Shown one piece after another: positions 6,413 through 13,249 of a stretch of DNA of 14,544 nucleotides; the stretch's first letter is position 1, and every line of letters starts with the position of its first letter. This stretch comes from Actinomycetota bacterium. Its GTDB lineage: Bacteria > Actinomycetota > Actinomycetes > Nanopelagicales > Nanopelagicaceae. The notes below the pieces were generated by a model. That model was not told the origin of the DNA. It saw only the letters and a list, made by a program, of their open reading frames with translations, and ran no database searches. Position numbers and translations under genes: made by a program. The DNA is taken from contig JABMMO010000055.1 of assembly GCA_013205455.1 (NCBI GenBank), positions 1 through 14,544 on the forward strand. Reading direction: 5' to 3'.

Positions 6413-7296
6413 ATACAACAGAGACGCGAGTTCGACTCTTTGCCGCAATTGAAGGGGGTTCACTTTTCTGGAGCAATGAAATTGCAACTATTGGATCGGA
6501 TTTAGTACTAGAAAAGATAATTGGTAATGGCTACCAAACGGATAAAAACTCAATTGGTTTCATTTCTGAAGTAATTAAGAATTCGAACTCCCAACAATTG
6601 TTGGCTGAAATAGCAGCAGCCGGAGCCAGTTTTATTACGCCAGAATCTGCAGATTGGCCAACTTCATTAAATGATTTAATTGCGCCACCAATTGGAATAG
6701 TTATTAAAGGAGCGTTAAATAGCGGAAAGAAAGTTTCGATAGTCGGCACTCGGAATCCATCGACCTATGGCGCTCGAGTAGCAAGCGAGTTCGGTGCGAG
6801 TTTTGCGGACAATGGTTGGACCGTAATCAGTGGTGGCGCTTATGGCATTGATACGGCAGCGCATCGAGGGGCACTTGCCGGAGAAGGCGCTACTTACGCG
6901 GTGCTAGCTTCCGGCGTTTGCATTAATTATCCCGCCGCTAATGAGCGACTCTTTAATGAAATTTCAGAGAGCGGGGCGCTACTTTCTGAAGTAATGCCAA
7001 ATGTGCGAGCGAAGCCCGAGCGATTTCTCGCCCGCAATCGATTAATTGCTGCGTTATCGCTCGGCACAATTGTGGTCGAAGCCGCATTTCGCAGCGGTTC
7101 GCTGCGGACTGCACGAGATGCTGCTGAAATCTATCGAACTGTGATGGCGATCCCTGGTCCAATAACTTCTCCAACAAGTGATGGTTGTCATCGATTAATT
7201 GCAGAGCGTTGCGCTGAAATTGTTACTTCCGCCAATGACGCGATTGAGTTGATGAGCCCATTAGCAGGTACGCTCTCCTCTGATGAGTTTAGATAA
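6409..7296 (+). CDS. dprA: DNA-processing protein DprA, compact form
   Basis: DprA binds single-stranded DNA entering the cell and loads RecA on it; it also occurs in many bacteria not known to be competent. The Rossmann-like core is complete: GTRNPSTYG (113-121), VISGGAYGIDTAAHRGAL (139-156), ERFLARNRLIAALS (204-217), the VVEAAFRSGSL segment (222-232) and GPITSPTSDGCHRLI (250-264). At 295 residues it is shorter than many actinobacterial DprA proteins. It stops soon after the core, so the C-terminal winged-helix domain appears to be missing, and the first 60 residues are a poorly conserved version of the N-terminal SAM-like domain. It starts inside the comM stop (ATGA) and its last 14 bp overlap era. 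Confidence 0.95.
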   Translation: MNTTETRVRLFAAIEGGSLFWSNEIATIGSDLVLEKIIGNGYQTDKNSIGFISEVIKNSNSQQLLAEIAAAGASFITPESADWPTSLNDLIAPPIGIVIKGALNSGKKVSIVGTRNPSTYGARVASEFGASFADNGWTVISGGAYGIDTAAHRGALAGEGATYAVLASGVCINYPAANERLFNEISESGALLSEVMPNVRAKPERFLARNRLIAALSLGTIVVEAAFRSGSLRTARDAAEIYRTVMAIPGPITSPTSDGCHRLIAERCAEIVTSANDAIELMSPLAGTLSSDEFR

Positions 7297-8227
7297 TAAT
7301 GAAATTAAACACCGAGCTGGCTTTATCGCAATTGTTGGTCGGCCAAATACTGGAAAATCTACTTTAGTAAATGCGCTTGTGGGTTCGAAAGTAGTTATTA
7401 CCTCACACCATCCAAACACCACACGCAATGCGATTCGGGCCATTGTCTCCCAACCAGACTACCAACTCGTTTTAGTTGATACGCCAGGTGTGCATAAGCC
7501 AAAAACAATGCTAGGAAGTCGCTTAAATGCAATGGCTAGCGAAAGCATGGACTCAGTAGATGTAGTCGCAATTTGTTTGCCAGCTAATGAAGAAATCGGT
7601 CACGGTGACTTATTCATCGCAAAAGATATGGCGTCCCAGCGCAGTGCAAAAAAGATTGCGATCTTAACTAAGACCGATTTAGTTAGCAATGAAGGGTTAC
7701 CACCAAAATTATTAGCTATTGCCAAACTTGCAAAGGATGCTGGTTTTGCATGGGATGAAGTTGTGCCACTTTCCGCAAAAAGAGGTGACCAAGTGGCGTT
7801 AATTATGGAACTTTTTGCAAAGTACTCTCCCGAAAGTCCTAGTTTTTATCCGGAAGAAATGTTGAGCGATCAAACCCTCGAGCATACGATCGCTGAATAT
7901 ATTCGCGAAGCCGCAATTGTCGACGTATTTGAAGAGGTGCCGCATTCCATAATGGTGGTTGTGGATGAAATGTCAGAACGAGAGAAGCGCGCTCCTAATG
8001 AACGTCCGTTTTATGATATTCACGCGACCATTCACGTAGAGCGAGATAGTCAGAAATCTATAATTTTGGGACATAAAGGGGAGCGATTAAAGAAAGTCGG
8101 TACAAATGCGCGCGCTGAAATTGAACGATTAGTAAAGGGACGAATATTTCTAGGACTTCACGTAAAAGTTTCGGCTAATTGGCAGAAAGATCCAAAAGCA
8201 CTTGGTCGGATGGGATTTACTGAATAA
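7283..8227 (+). CDS. era: GTPase Era
   Basis: An essential GTPase that binds the 3' end of 16S rRNA and helps 30S assembly. G1 is GRPNTGKS (19-26), G2 lies around the TT at 46-47 (NTTRN), G3 is DTPG (66-69), G4 is TKTD (129-132) and G5 is SAK (164-166). The C-terminal KH domain has the loop GHKGERLKKVG (263-273) and ends in LGLHVKVSANWQKD, as in other Era proteins. The 314 residues match family length. Its position is unusual: it overlaps dprA by 14 bp, whereas actinobacterial era normally sits with ybeY, a CorC/HlyC gene or recO. No ribosome-binding site is visible, so translation is probably coupled to dprA. Its stop overlaps the convergent permease gene by 11 bp. Confidence 0.97.
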   Translation: MSLDNNEIKHRAGFIAIVGRPNTGKSTLVNALVGSKVVITSHHPNTTRNAIRAIVSQPDYQLVLVDTPGVHKPKTMLGSRLNAMASESMDSVDVVAICLPANEEIGHGDLFIAKDMASQRSAKKIAILTKTDLVSNEGLPPKLLAIAKLAKDAGFAWDEVVPLSAKRGDQVALIMELFAKYSPESPSFYPEEMLSDQTLEHTIAEYIREAAIVDVFEEVPHSIMVVVDEMSEREKRAPNERPFYDIHATIHVERDSQKSIILGHKGERLKKVGTNARAEIERLVKGRIFLGLHVKVSANWQKDPKALGRMGFTE

Positions 8228-9092
8228 CTGCTGACTCGTGTTTTCGACTGGCTAAATATGAACCAACTAACACAAGTGGTAATCCAATTAATATCCCCAA
8301 AGTTATCGGCTCTGAGAGCACGATTATGCCTAATAAAATTGCGACCATAACGTTCATATAAGTCACTAATGAAGCTCTTGCCGCTCCCATTTTTCGTATA
8401 ACTAAGAAGAACGAAATGAAACCGCCGCCGGTACAGAAAACTCCAAGCACAATCAAACTTGCAATTGCTTTTGTTGATGGCATTTCTGTAGGTAAATTAA
8501 AGAGTGCAATTGGTAGATAAACTAGAGAAGTAATCGCCAACGCAACTGCATTTATTGCAAGTAAATCTGCGTTAGGCAATTTCTTAATAATCATATTTAC
8601 CGCCCATGCATAACCAATAGATGCGAGCAACACTTCACCTATTGCATAACCATTTCCAATATTGCTAAATGTTTCTAAGCCAACTAAGAAAATAATGCCA
8701 GTAAAGCCAACGCCTAACCCAACAATTCGCTTACCTTCCCAAACTGATTTGTCGCCATAGATTGAGGCAAATACAGTTGCCCAAATCGGGGTTGTACAAA
8801 CTAATAGGCTAGTTAATCCCGACGAAAGTTTTTCTTGTGCGTGTGTGATAAAAAACCAAGGCCCAATTAATTCTCCAATTGCGTAAATAAAAATCAATTT
8901 CCAATGCCTAATTTCGGTAAAGAACGTTTTTTGCGCAATTGTAAGAGCGCCTAAAATCAGAGCGCCAATAGTGCTTCGAGTGACAATAACAATTGCGGGT
9001 GAAAGCTCATTTACTGCGATTGAGATAAATAAATAAGGGATACCCCAAAGTACGCCTACTATTAAGAATAAGAGCCAATCTCGGGATTTCAC
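8217..9092 (-). CDS. EamA/DMT-superfamily permease
   Basis: A 291-residue membrane protein with about ten hydrophobic segments in two similar halves, the typical EamA (drug/metabolite transporter) layout. Landmarks are the first helix with GVLWGIPYLF (13-22), SGLTSLLVCTTPIWA (91-105) at the end of the first repeat, and GAARASLVTYMNVMVAILLG (236-255) followed by LSEPIT (259-264) closing the second repeat. EamA proteins export amino acids, nucleosides or other metabolites; the substrate cannot be read from the sequence. The start is GTG, chosen because it directly precedes the first helix. The nearest purine-rich stretch (AAAGG) is about 13 bases upstream, too far to be convincing. It is transcribed alone, divergent from pfkA across 138 bp, and overlaps the era stop tail-to-tail. 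Confidence 0.87.
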   Translation of the reverse strand: MKSRDWLLFLIVGVLWGIPYLFISIAVNELSPAIVIVTRSTIGALILGALTIAQKTFFTEIRHWKLIFIYAIGELIGPWFFITHAQEKLSSGLTSLLVCTTPIWATVFASIYGDKSVWEGKRIVGLGVGFTGIIFLVGLETFSNIGNGYAIGEVLLASIGYAWAVNMIIKKLPNADLLAINAVALAITSLVYLPIALFNLPTEMPSTKAIASLIVLGVFCTGGGFISFFLVIRKMGAARASLVTYMNVMVAILLGIIVLSEPITLGILIGLPLVLVGSYLASRKHESAVIQ

Positions 9093-9146
9093 TTTAAGGG
9101 CGCTGCCTTTCGCTGTAACGGTTGCGGTATTTCGCTAAAGGTAAGG

Positions 9147-9165
9147 GGCTAACGGTAGACTAGCC
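9147..9165 (+). promoter_or_regulatory. Candidate pfkA promoter or operator
   Basis: GGCTA (9147-9151) and TAGCC (9161-9165) form a small inverted repeat around a TANNNT box, TAGACT (9156-9161). The segment ACGGTAGACTAGCC is nearly identical to the MFS promoter on the other strand (ACGGCTAGACTAGCC, one base longer). If TAGACT is the -10 box, transcription would start near 9168 and pfkA would have a leader of about 63 bases. No good -35 hexamer is visible. The rest of the 138-bp intergenic region shows nothing else I can name. Confidence 0.35.
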
Positions 9166-9174
9166 AAGTCAACG

Positions 9175-9204
9175 ATGACCTTATTGATGCGATTTATCTC
9201 ATAG
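9175..9204 (+). CDS. Possible 9-codon leader ORF upstream of pfkA
   Basis: ATG at 9175 opens a nine-codon frame (MTLLMRFIS) that ends at TAG 9202-9204, 26 bases before pfkA. It would begin about seven bases from the predicted transcription start near 9168, and the pfkA ribosome-binding site GGAG (9217-9220) comes just after its stop. This could be a translated leader that influences pfkA initiation. A nine-codon frame can also arise by chance, and no regulatory codon run is evident. Confidence 0.2.
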   Translation: MTLLMRFIS

Positions 9205-9230
9205 TTATTCGAAATCGGAGCAAATAGATT

Positions 9231-10256
9231 ATGCGTTTTGGAGTTCTCACTGGTGGCGGAGATTGCCCAGGATTAAATGCAGTGATTAGAGCGCTAGTTC
9301 GAAAAGGCGTAAAAGAATATGGTTTCGAGTTTGTTGGCTTTCGGGATGGCTGGAAAGGGCCACTTGAAGGTTTAACAATGCCGTTAGATATCGCAACAAC
9401 CCGCGGAATATTGCCAAGAGGCGGCACAATTCTAGGTTCATCTAGAACTAACCCATTCAAAATTGATGGCGGCGTGACGAAGATCAAAGAGAATTTAGCA
9501 AAAATGGGGATTGATGCGCTGATTGCAATTGGCGGCGAAGACACTTTGGGAGTTGCGACAAAACTAGATCAGCTTGGCGTAAAAGTAATTGGCGTTCCGA
9601 AAACTATTGATAATGATTTGAATAATACTGATTACACATTTGGTTTTGATACTGCAGTGAATATTGCAGTCGAAGCGATTGATAGATTACACACTACGGC
9701 TGAATCTCATCACCGCGCGCTAATCGTTGAAGTTATGGGTCGCCATGCCGGTTGGATTGCACTGCATTCTGGTCTTGCTGGCGGCGCAGCATGCATTCTG
9801 ATTCCAGAAGTTCCATTTAGCATTGATAAAGTTTGTGAGTGGGTTGAATCTAGATTCAAATCAAGTTATGCGCCAATCATTGTGGTTGCTGAAGGCGCGT
9901 TGCCACAGGATGGCGAACTGATTACTAAAGATAAAACTTTAGATGCCTTCGGTCATGTAAAACTCTCTGGCATCGGGTATTGGCTAGCGCAAGAAATTGA
10001 AAAGCGAACTGGTAAAGAAGCGCGCACCACAATTCTTGGCCATATCCAACGCGGTGGAACTCCAACTGCATTTGACCGGGTACTTGCAACTCGATTTGGT
10101 TTACATGCGATTACAGCAGCTTACGAAGGTGACTGGGGCAAGATGGTGGCGCTCCATGGCACCAAAATTGCACGAGTTCCGTTGGCATCGGCTACCGAAA
10201 AACTCAAAACCGTTGATCCAGAGTTACTAAAGGAGGCTGAGATCTTCTTTGGTTAA
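9231..10256 (+). CDS. pfkA: 6-phosphofructokinase, group III, predicted PPi-dependent
   Basis: This enzyme phosphorylates fructose-6-phosphate at C1 in glycolysis. The 341 residues follow E. coli PfkA numbering closely: GVLTGGGDCPGLNAV (4-18), GGEDTLG (101-107), VPKTIDNDL (122-130) with catalytic Asp127, TAESHHRALIVEVMGRHAGW (156-175) with MGR at 169-171, and AEGALP around 220-225. ATP enzymes have Gly at 104 and, in E. coli, Gly at 124. Here the residues are Asp104 and Lys124, the pair known from pyrophosphate-dependent enzymes. Actinobacterial ATP enzymes of the same group have Lys124 but Gly104 (GGEGT). PPi use, and so a reversible reaction, is therefore predicted but not shown. The ATG has GGAG ten bases upstream, and an in-frame TAG at 9225-9227 rules out an earlier start. 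It overlaps the DAHP synthase gene by 8 bp. Confidence 0.93.
   Translation: MRFGVLTGGGDCPGLNAVIRALVRKGVKEYGFEFVGFRDGWKGPLEGLTMPLDIATTRGILPRGGTILGSSRTNPFKIDGGVTKIKENLAKMGIDALIAIGGEDTLGVATKLDQLGVKVIGVPKTIDNDLNNTDYTFGFDTAVNIAVEAIDRLHTTAESHHRALIVEVMGRHAGWIALHSGLAGGAACILIPEVPFSIDKVCEWVESRFKSSYAPIIVVAEGALPQDGELITKDKTLDAFGHVKLSGIGYWLAQEIEKRTGKEARTTILGHIQRGGTPTAFDRVLATRFGLHAITAAYEGDWGKMVALHGTKIARVPLASATEKLKTVDPELLKEAEIFFG
10229..10236 (+). promoter_or_regulatory. Strong Shine-Dalgarno sequence for DAHP synthase inside pfkA
   Basis: AAAGGAGG lies within the last codons of pfkA, 12 bases before the TTG at 10249. It is the best anti-SD match I saw in the window. It supports translation starting at this TTG, although the spacing is longer than usual. 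It also implies that DAHP synthase is made from the pfkA transcript. Confidence 0.6.
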
Positions 10257-11649
10257 TTGGCCCCGCCAACTACCAGAACTTCTCTATCCTTTCCCAATGA
10301 ATAGCGGAAATAGCTCGGCCCAAATCGAAGCGCTATTTAACGCTTCGCTAACCGCTGCGCAACAGCCGTCCTGGCCAGACAAAGTAGCGGTCGCTAGCGC
10401 CGTTGCAGAGCTACGATCGTTTCCGCCACTGGTCTTCGCAGGTGAGTGCGATAACTTAAAAGAGCGTGTTGCGCTAGCTGCGGCTGGAGCTGCATTCTGG
10501 CTACAAGGTGGTGATTGCGCCGAAACTTTCGCTGGCGCAACTGCGGATTCCATAAGAAATAGAATTAAAACAATTTTACAAATGGCGGCAGTATTGCAAT
10601 ACGGCGCAAGTTTGCCGGTAATTAAAGTTGGCAGAATGGCAGGTCAGTTTGCCAAACCACGTAGTAATGACACCGAGACTAGAGATGGTGTAACTCTGCC
10701 GGCCTATCGTGGCGATGCCGTAAACGATTTAGAGTTTAATGAAAAATCGAGAACGCATGATCCAAATCGAATGGTCAAGGTTTATAACACCTCTGCAGCA
10801 ACTCTAAATTTAGTGCGTGCATTCACCCAAGGTGGATTTGCTGATATTCGCCATGTACATGAATGGAATAAAGGTTTTATTAAAGATTCAAAAATAGGGC
10901 CACGCTACGAAGCGATGGCAAAAGAAATTGGCAGAGCTCTAGCATTTACAAAATCTGCTGGTGTAGATCCAGACGGATTTAAGACCGTTGATTTCTATTC
11001 AAGCCATGAAGCTTTGATAATGGAATATGAAAAAGCACTCACTCGTATCGATTCTAGAACTGGCGATGCCTACGATGTATCAGCGCATTTCATATGGATA
11101 GGCGAGCGAACTAGACAATTAGATGGCGCGCACATGGATTTCGCGGCAAAGGTAAAGAATCCAATCGGTGTAAAAATTGGACCAAAGACCACCCCCGATG
11201 AAGCGTTAGCAATCATTAAAAAACTTAACCCGGATAACGAGCCTGGCCGCTTAACTTTTATCACGCGGATGGGCGCTGGGAAAATCAGAGAAATTTTGCC
11301 AACAATTATTAGTGCAGTAACTAAATCTGGCGCAAAAATTCTATGGGTATGCGATCCGATGCATGGCAATACCTACGAAGCTCCAAGTGGCTACAAGACT
11401 CGTAAATTTGATGATGTGATGGATGAAGTTCGTGGCTTCTTTGAAGTGCATAAAGCTTGCGGTACCCACCCAGGTGGTATTCATATCGAGCTAACTGGAG
11501 ATGATGTAACTGAGTGCGTTGGTGGTGGTGAAGAGATTTCGCATGAAGATTTAGCAACTCGTTATGAAACAGCATGCGACCCAAGACTTAACCACACCCA
11601 GGCTTTAGAATTAGCCTTTTTAGTAGCTGAGATGTTGCGAGACCGCTAG
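10249..11649 (+). CDS. aroG: Class II 3-deoxy-7-phosphoheptulonate synthase (DAHP synthase)
   Basis: First enzyme of the shikimate pathway, condensing phosphoenolpyruvate with erythrose-4-phosphate. The 466 residues align along their length with the plant-type enzyme of Mycobacterium tuberculosis (AroG). Landmarks are LQGGDCAETF (85-94), AGQFAKPRSN (131-140), SSHEALIMEYE (251-261), WIGERTRQLDGAH (283-295), CDPMHGNT (368-375), GTHPGGIHIELTGDD (405-419) and TACDPRLN (441-448). Metal ligands fall on Cys90, His372, Glu414 and Asp444, each three residues on from the M. tuberculosis positions. The TTG start gives VNWPRQLPEL, matching the family N-terminus (NW...QLP), and a strong Shine-Dalgarno sequence lies upstream; ATG 10297 would lose this conserved part. 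It overlaps pfkA by 8 bp, so both genes likely share one mRNA. The gene symbol follows mycobacterial usage. Confidence 0.95.
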   Translation: MVNWPRQLPELLYPFPMNSGNSSAQIEALFNASLTAAQQPSWPDKVAVASAVAELRSFPPLVFAGECDNLKERVALAAAGAAFWLQGGDCAETFAGATADSIRNRIKTILQMAAVLQYGASLPVIKVGRMAGQFAKPRSNDTETRDGVTLPAYRGDAVNDLEFNEKSRTHDPNRMVKVYNTSAATLNLVRAFTQGGFADIRHVHEWNKGFIKDSKIGPRYEAMAKEIGRALAFTKSAGVDPDGFKTVDFYSSHEALIMEYEKALTRIDSRTGDAYDVSAHFIWIGERTRQLDGAHMDFAAKVKNPIGVKIGPKTTPDEALAIIKKLNPDNEPGRLTFITRMGAGKIREILPTIISAVTKSGAKILWVCDPMHGNTYEAPSGYKTRKFDDVMDEVRGFFEVHKACGTHPGGIHIELTGDDVTECVGGGEEISHEDLATRYETACDPRLNHTQALELAFLVAEMLRDR

Positions 11650-11658
11650 AGACCGCTA
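11639..11658 (+). repeat. 10-bp tandem duplication across the aroG stop codon
   Basis: GAGACCGCTA occurs twice in direct succession (11639-11648 and 11649-11658). The first copy carries the last sense codons and the first two bases of the TAG stop; the second copy lies just outside the gene. This looks like a simple replication-slippage duplication, with no sign of function. Confidence 0.8.
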
Positions 11659-11681
11659 TTTCATTTTTTTTGGTTACGAAC

Positions 11682-11696
11682 TAAGATTCTCAAATG
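11682..11696 (+). promoter_or_regulatory. Likely leaderless promoter of the alkyltransferase gene
   Basis: TAAGAT (11682-11687) is followed by exactly six bases and then the ATG at 11694, the geometry expected of a leaderless actinobacterial transcript. There is no Shine-Dalgarno sequence in the 44-bp gap after aroG. The run of eight T at 11663-11670 upstream has no stem before it, so it is probably not a terminator. No -35 box is evident. Confidence 0.45.
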
Positions 11697-12188
11697 CTCT
11701 TACGGGTTAGCCATAAAACGCCAATTGGCCAACTCCATATTATCGCCGACGAGCATGTAGTTCTAGCTTCTGGTTTTGGAGATGTGGAAAATCTGATTGA
11801 TCGATTAGATGAAATTGATCGTGCTCGTGAGATTTCTAAAGTTTCAAAAATCGCAAAGATAAGTGATTTAGTTTTGGATTATTTTGATGGCGAACTAAAT
11901 GCGCTAGATTCAATTTCAGTTAGGCAACCTGGGGCTAGTTTTTCACAAGCTGCTTGGAAAGCTATGCGAAAAATTAAAGCTGGAAAAGTTATTTCATATG
12001 CCGACTTAGCACATCGAGCCGGTTCGCCAGAAGCAGTTCGTGCAGCAGGTTCTGCATGTGCAAAAAATCTAATTGCACCAATTATTCCTTGTCATCGCAT
12101 TGTTAAGAGTGGCGGTGCGCTAGGTAATTACGGTTATGGTTTAGATTCGAAAGAATGGCTATTACGCCACGAGGGCTTTTTGCAATAA
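11694..12188 (+). CDS. ogt: Methylated-DNA--protein-cysteine S-methyltransferase
   Basis: A suicide repair protein that moves the alkyl group from O6-alkylguanine to its own cysteine. It has 164 residues, with a divergent N-terminal domain (1 to about 78) and a well conserved C-terminal domain. That domain shows FSQAAWKAMRKIKAGKVISY (83-102), the Ada/Ogt helix-turn-helix region AVRAAGSACAKN (114-125) with the expected arginine finger Arg116, the active site PCHRIV (132-137) with acceptor Cys133, and GNYGYGLDSKEWLLRHEG (144-161). Length is normal for an Ogt without an AdaA regulatory domain. It probably has its own promoter after aroG. The last 27 bp overlap the convergent threonine aldolase gene, so the two transcripts are antisense at their ends. 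Confidence 0.94.
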   Translation: MLLRVSHKTPIGQLHIIADEHVVLASGFGDVENLIDRLDEIDRAREISKVSKIAKISDLVLDYFDGELNALDSISVRQPGASFSQAAWKAMRKIKAGKVISYADLAHRAGSPEAVRAAGSACAKNLIAPIIPCHRIVKSGGALGNYGYGLDSKEWLLRHEGFLQ

Positions 12189-13229
12189 ATCCGCGAGCAC
12201 AACCGCAGCCCGCTCAACCAATTCGTCAGTTAGATCTAAATGCGTAACTAATCGAACATATTTTGGTCCAATTGCGCCAACCCAGACGCCTGCATCTTTA
12301 GCAGCTTGTACAAAAGTTGCTGAATCGATGTTAAGCGAACCCAATTCAATTCCAACAATATTAGTTACGACTTTGCTGGCATCTACTGCATTCGGCGCAA
12401 CCTTGGCGCATGCTTGCGCAAGAATTTGTGCTCTGCGGTGATCTTCCTTAAGCAATGGCAGGTTGTTATCAAGGGCGTAATGTCCGGCAGCTGCGATTAT
12501 TCCCACTTGGCGCATGCCACCGCCGTATCGCTTCCGCCAAACTCGAGCGCTGGCCACATGTTCTTTGCTGCCAAGCATTACCGACCCAATTGGCGCGCCG
12601 AGACCTTTCGATAAGCAAATGCTGATGGTGTCGAAATATTTTGCAATTTCCTTAAGTTCAAAACCTTGTGCGATGTGCGCGTTCCAAATCCGCGCACCAT
12701 CTAAATGCATGGTCATTCCAGATGAGAGCGAGGCTTGTCGTAAAGCCACAATTTCAGCCATGGATTGCACGGTACCGCCACCAAAATTATGGGTATTCTC
12801 AATTGCGATCGCCGTGGTTGAGACTAAATGCACTCCAGAATTTGGTCGAGCAATTCGCATCGCATCATCAGCTTTAAGAATTCCATTTTGAGACGCCCAA
12901 GTGCGCGTTGTGATTCCACTAAAGACTGCGGCGGCGCCGAGTTCTGCCCGAGCGATATGAGAATTTTCGTCACAAATTAGTTCCTCACCAGGTTTCACCA
13001 ACATTTTTATTGCCAGTTGATTTGTGAGTGAACCGGTCGCTGCGAATAATCCAGCCGCTTTGCCAAACATTTCTGCAGCTCGCTCTTCGAGCGAATTAAC
13101 TGTTGGATCATCACCGTAAACATCGTCGCCAACTTTTGCTGCAGAAATGGCTGCGAGCATCCCTTTAGATGGGCGGGTGACGGTGTCGGAGCGCAAATCA
13201 ACAATAGGGAGTTGCGAAGCTGTAGTCAT
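12162..13229 (-). CDS. ltaE: Low-specificity threonine aldolase, PLP-dependent
   Basis: It cleaves L-threonine or L-allo-threonine to glycine and acetaldehyde and belongs to fold-type I PLP enzymes, beta-eliminating lyase family. The 355 residues include VDLRSDTVTRPSKGM (10-24), VGDDVYGDDPTVNSLE (33-48), SHIARAELGA (90-99) with the ring-stacking His91, HLDGARIWN (175-183) with Asp177 for the pyridine nitrogen, and SICLSKGLGAPIGS (203-216) with Schiff-base Lys208. ARVWRKRYGGGMRQ follows, as usual in the family. GAGAGG lies eight bases before the ATG, a good Shine-Dalgarno sequence and one of few in the window. It lies 20 bp after the EamA permease, so it is probably the last gene of the nfo-permease-ltaE operon. 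Whether the permease exports an amino acid linked to this enzyme is speculation. Confidence 0.94.
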   Translation of the reverse strand: MTTASQLPIVDLRSDTVTRPSKGMLAAISAAKVGDDVYGDDPTVNSLEERAAEMFGKAAGLFAATGSLTNQLAIKMLVKPGEELICDENSHIARAELGAAAVFSGITTRTWASQNGILKADDAMRIARPNSGVHLVSTTAIAIENTHNFGGGTVQSMAEIVALRQASLSSGMTMHLDGARIWNAHIAQGFELKEIAKYFDTISICLSKGLGAPIGSVMLGSKEHVASARVWRKRYGGGMRQVGIIAAAGHYALDNNLPLLKEDHRRAQILAQACAKVAPNAVDASKVVTNIVGIELGSLNIDSATFVQAAKDAGVWVGAIGPKYVRLVTHLDLTDELVERAAVVLADLLQKALVA

Positions 13230-13249
13230 GGCGTAATCCTCTCATGGAA

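Noticed and set aside
9225..9230. TAGATT directly before the pfkA ATG as a -10 box
   Set aside because: It touches the start codon, so transcription from it would begin inside the gene. The spacing differs from the other TANNNT boxes, and a GGAG site suggests a leadered mRNA.
11600..11621. AGGCT...AGCCT stem followed by five T, resembling an intrinsic terminator
   Set aside because: It lies inside aroG about 30 bases before the stop, the stem has only 5 bp, and the bases encode the conserved family C-terminus.
12414..12891. Open frames antisense to ltaE
   Set aside because: They lie opposite strongly conserved threonine aldolase codons, show no recognisable protein motif and have no convincing start signal. 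They are by-products of the real gene.
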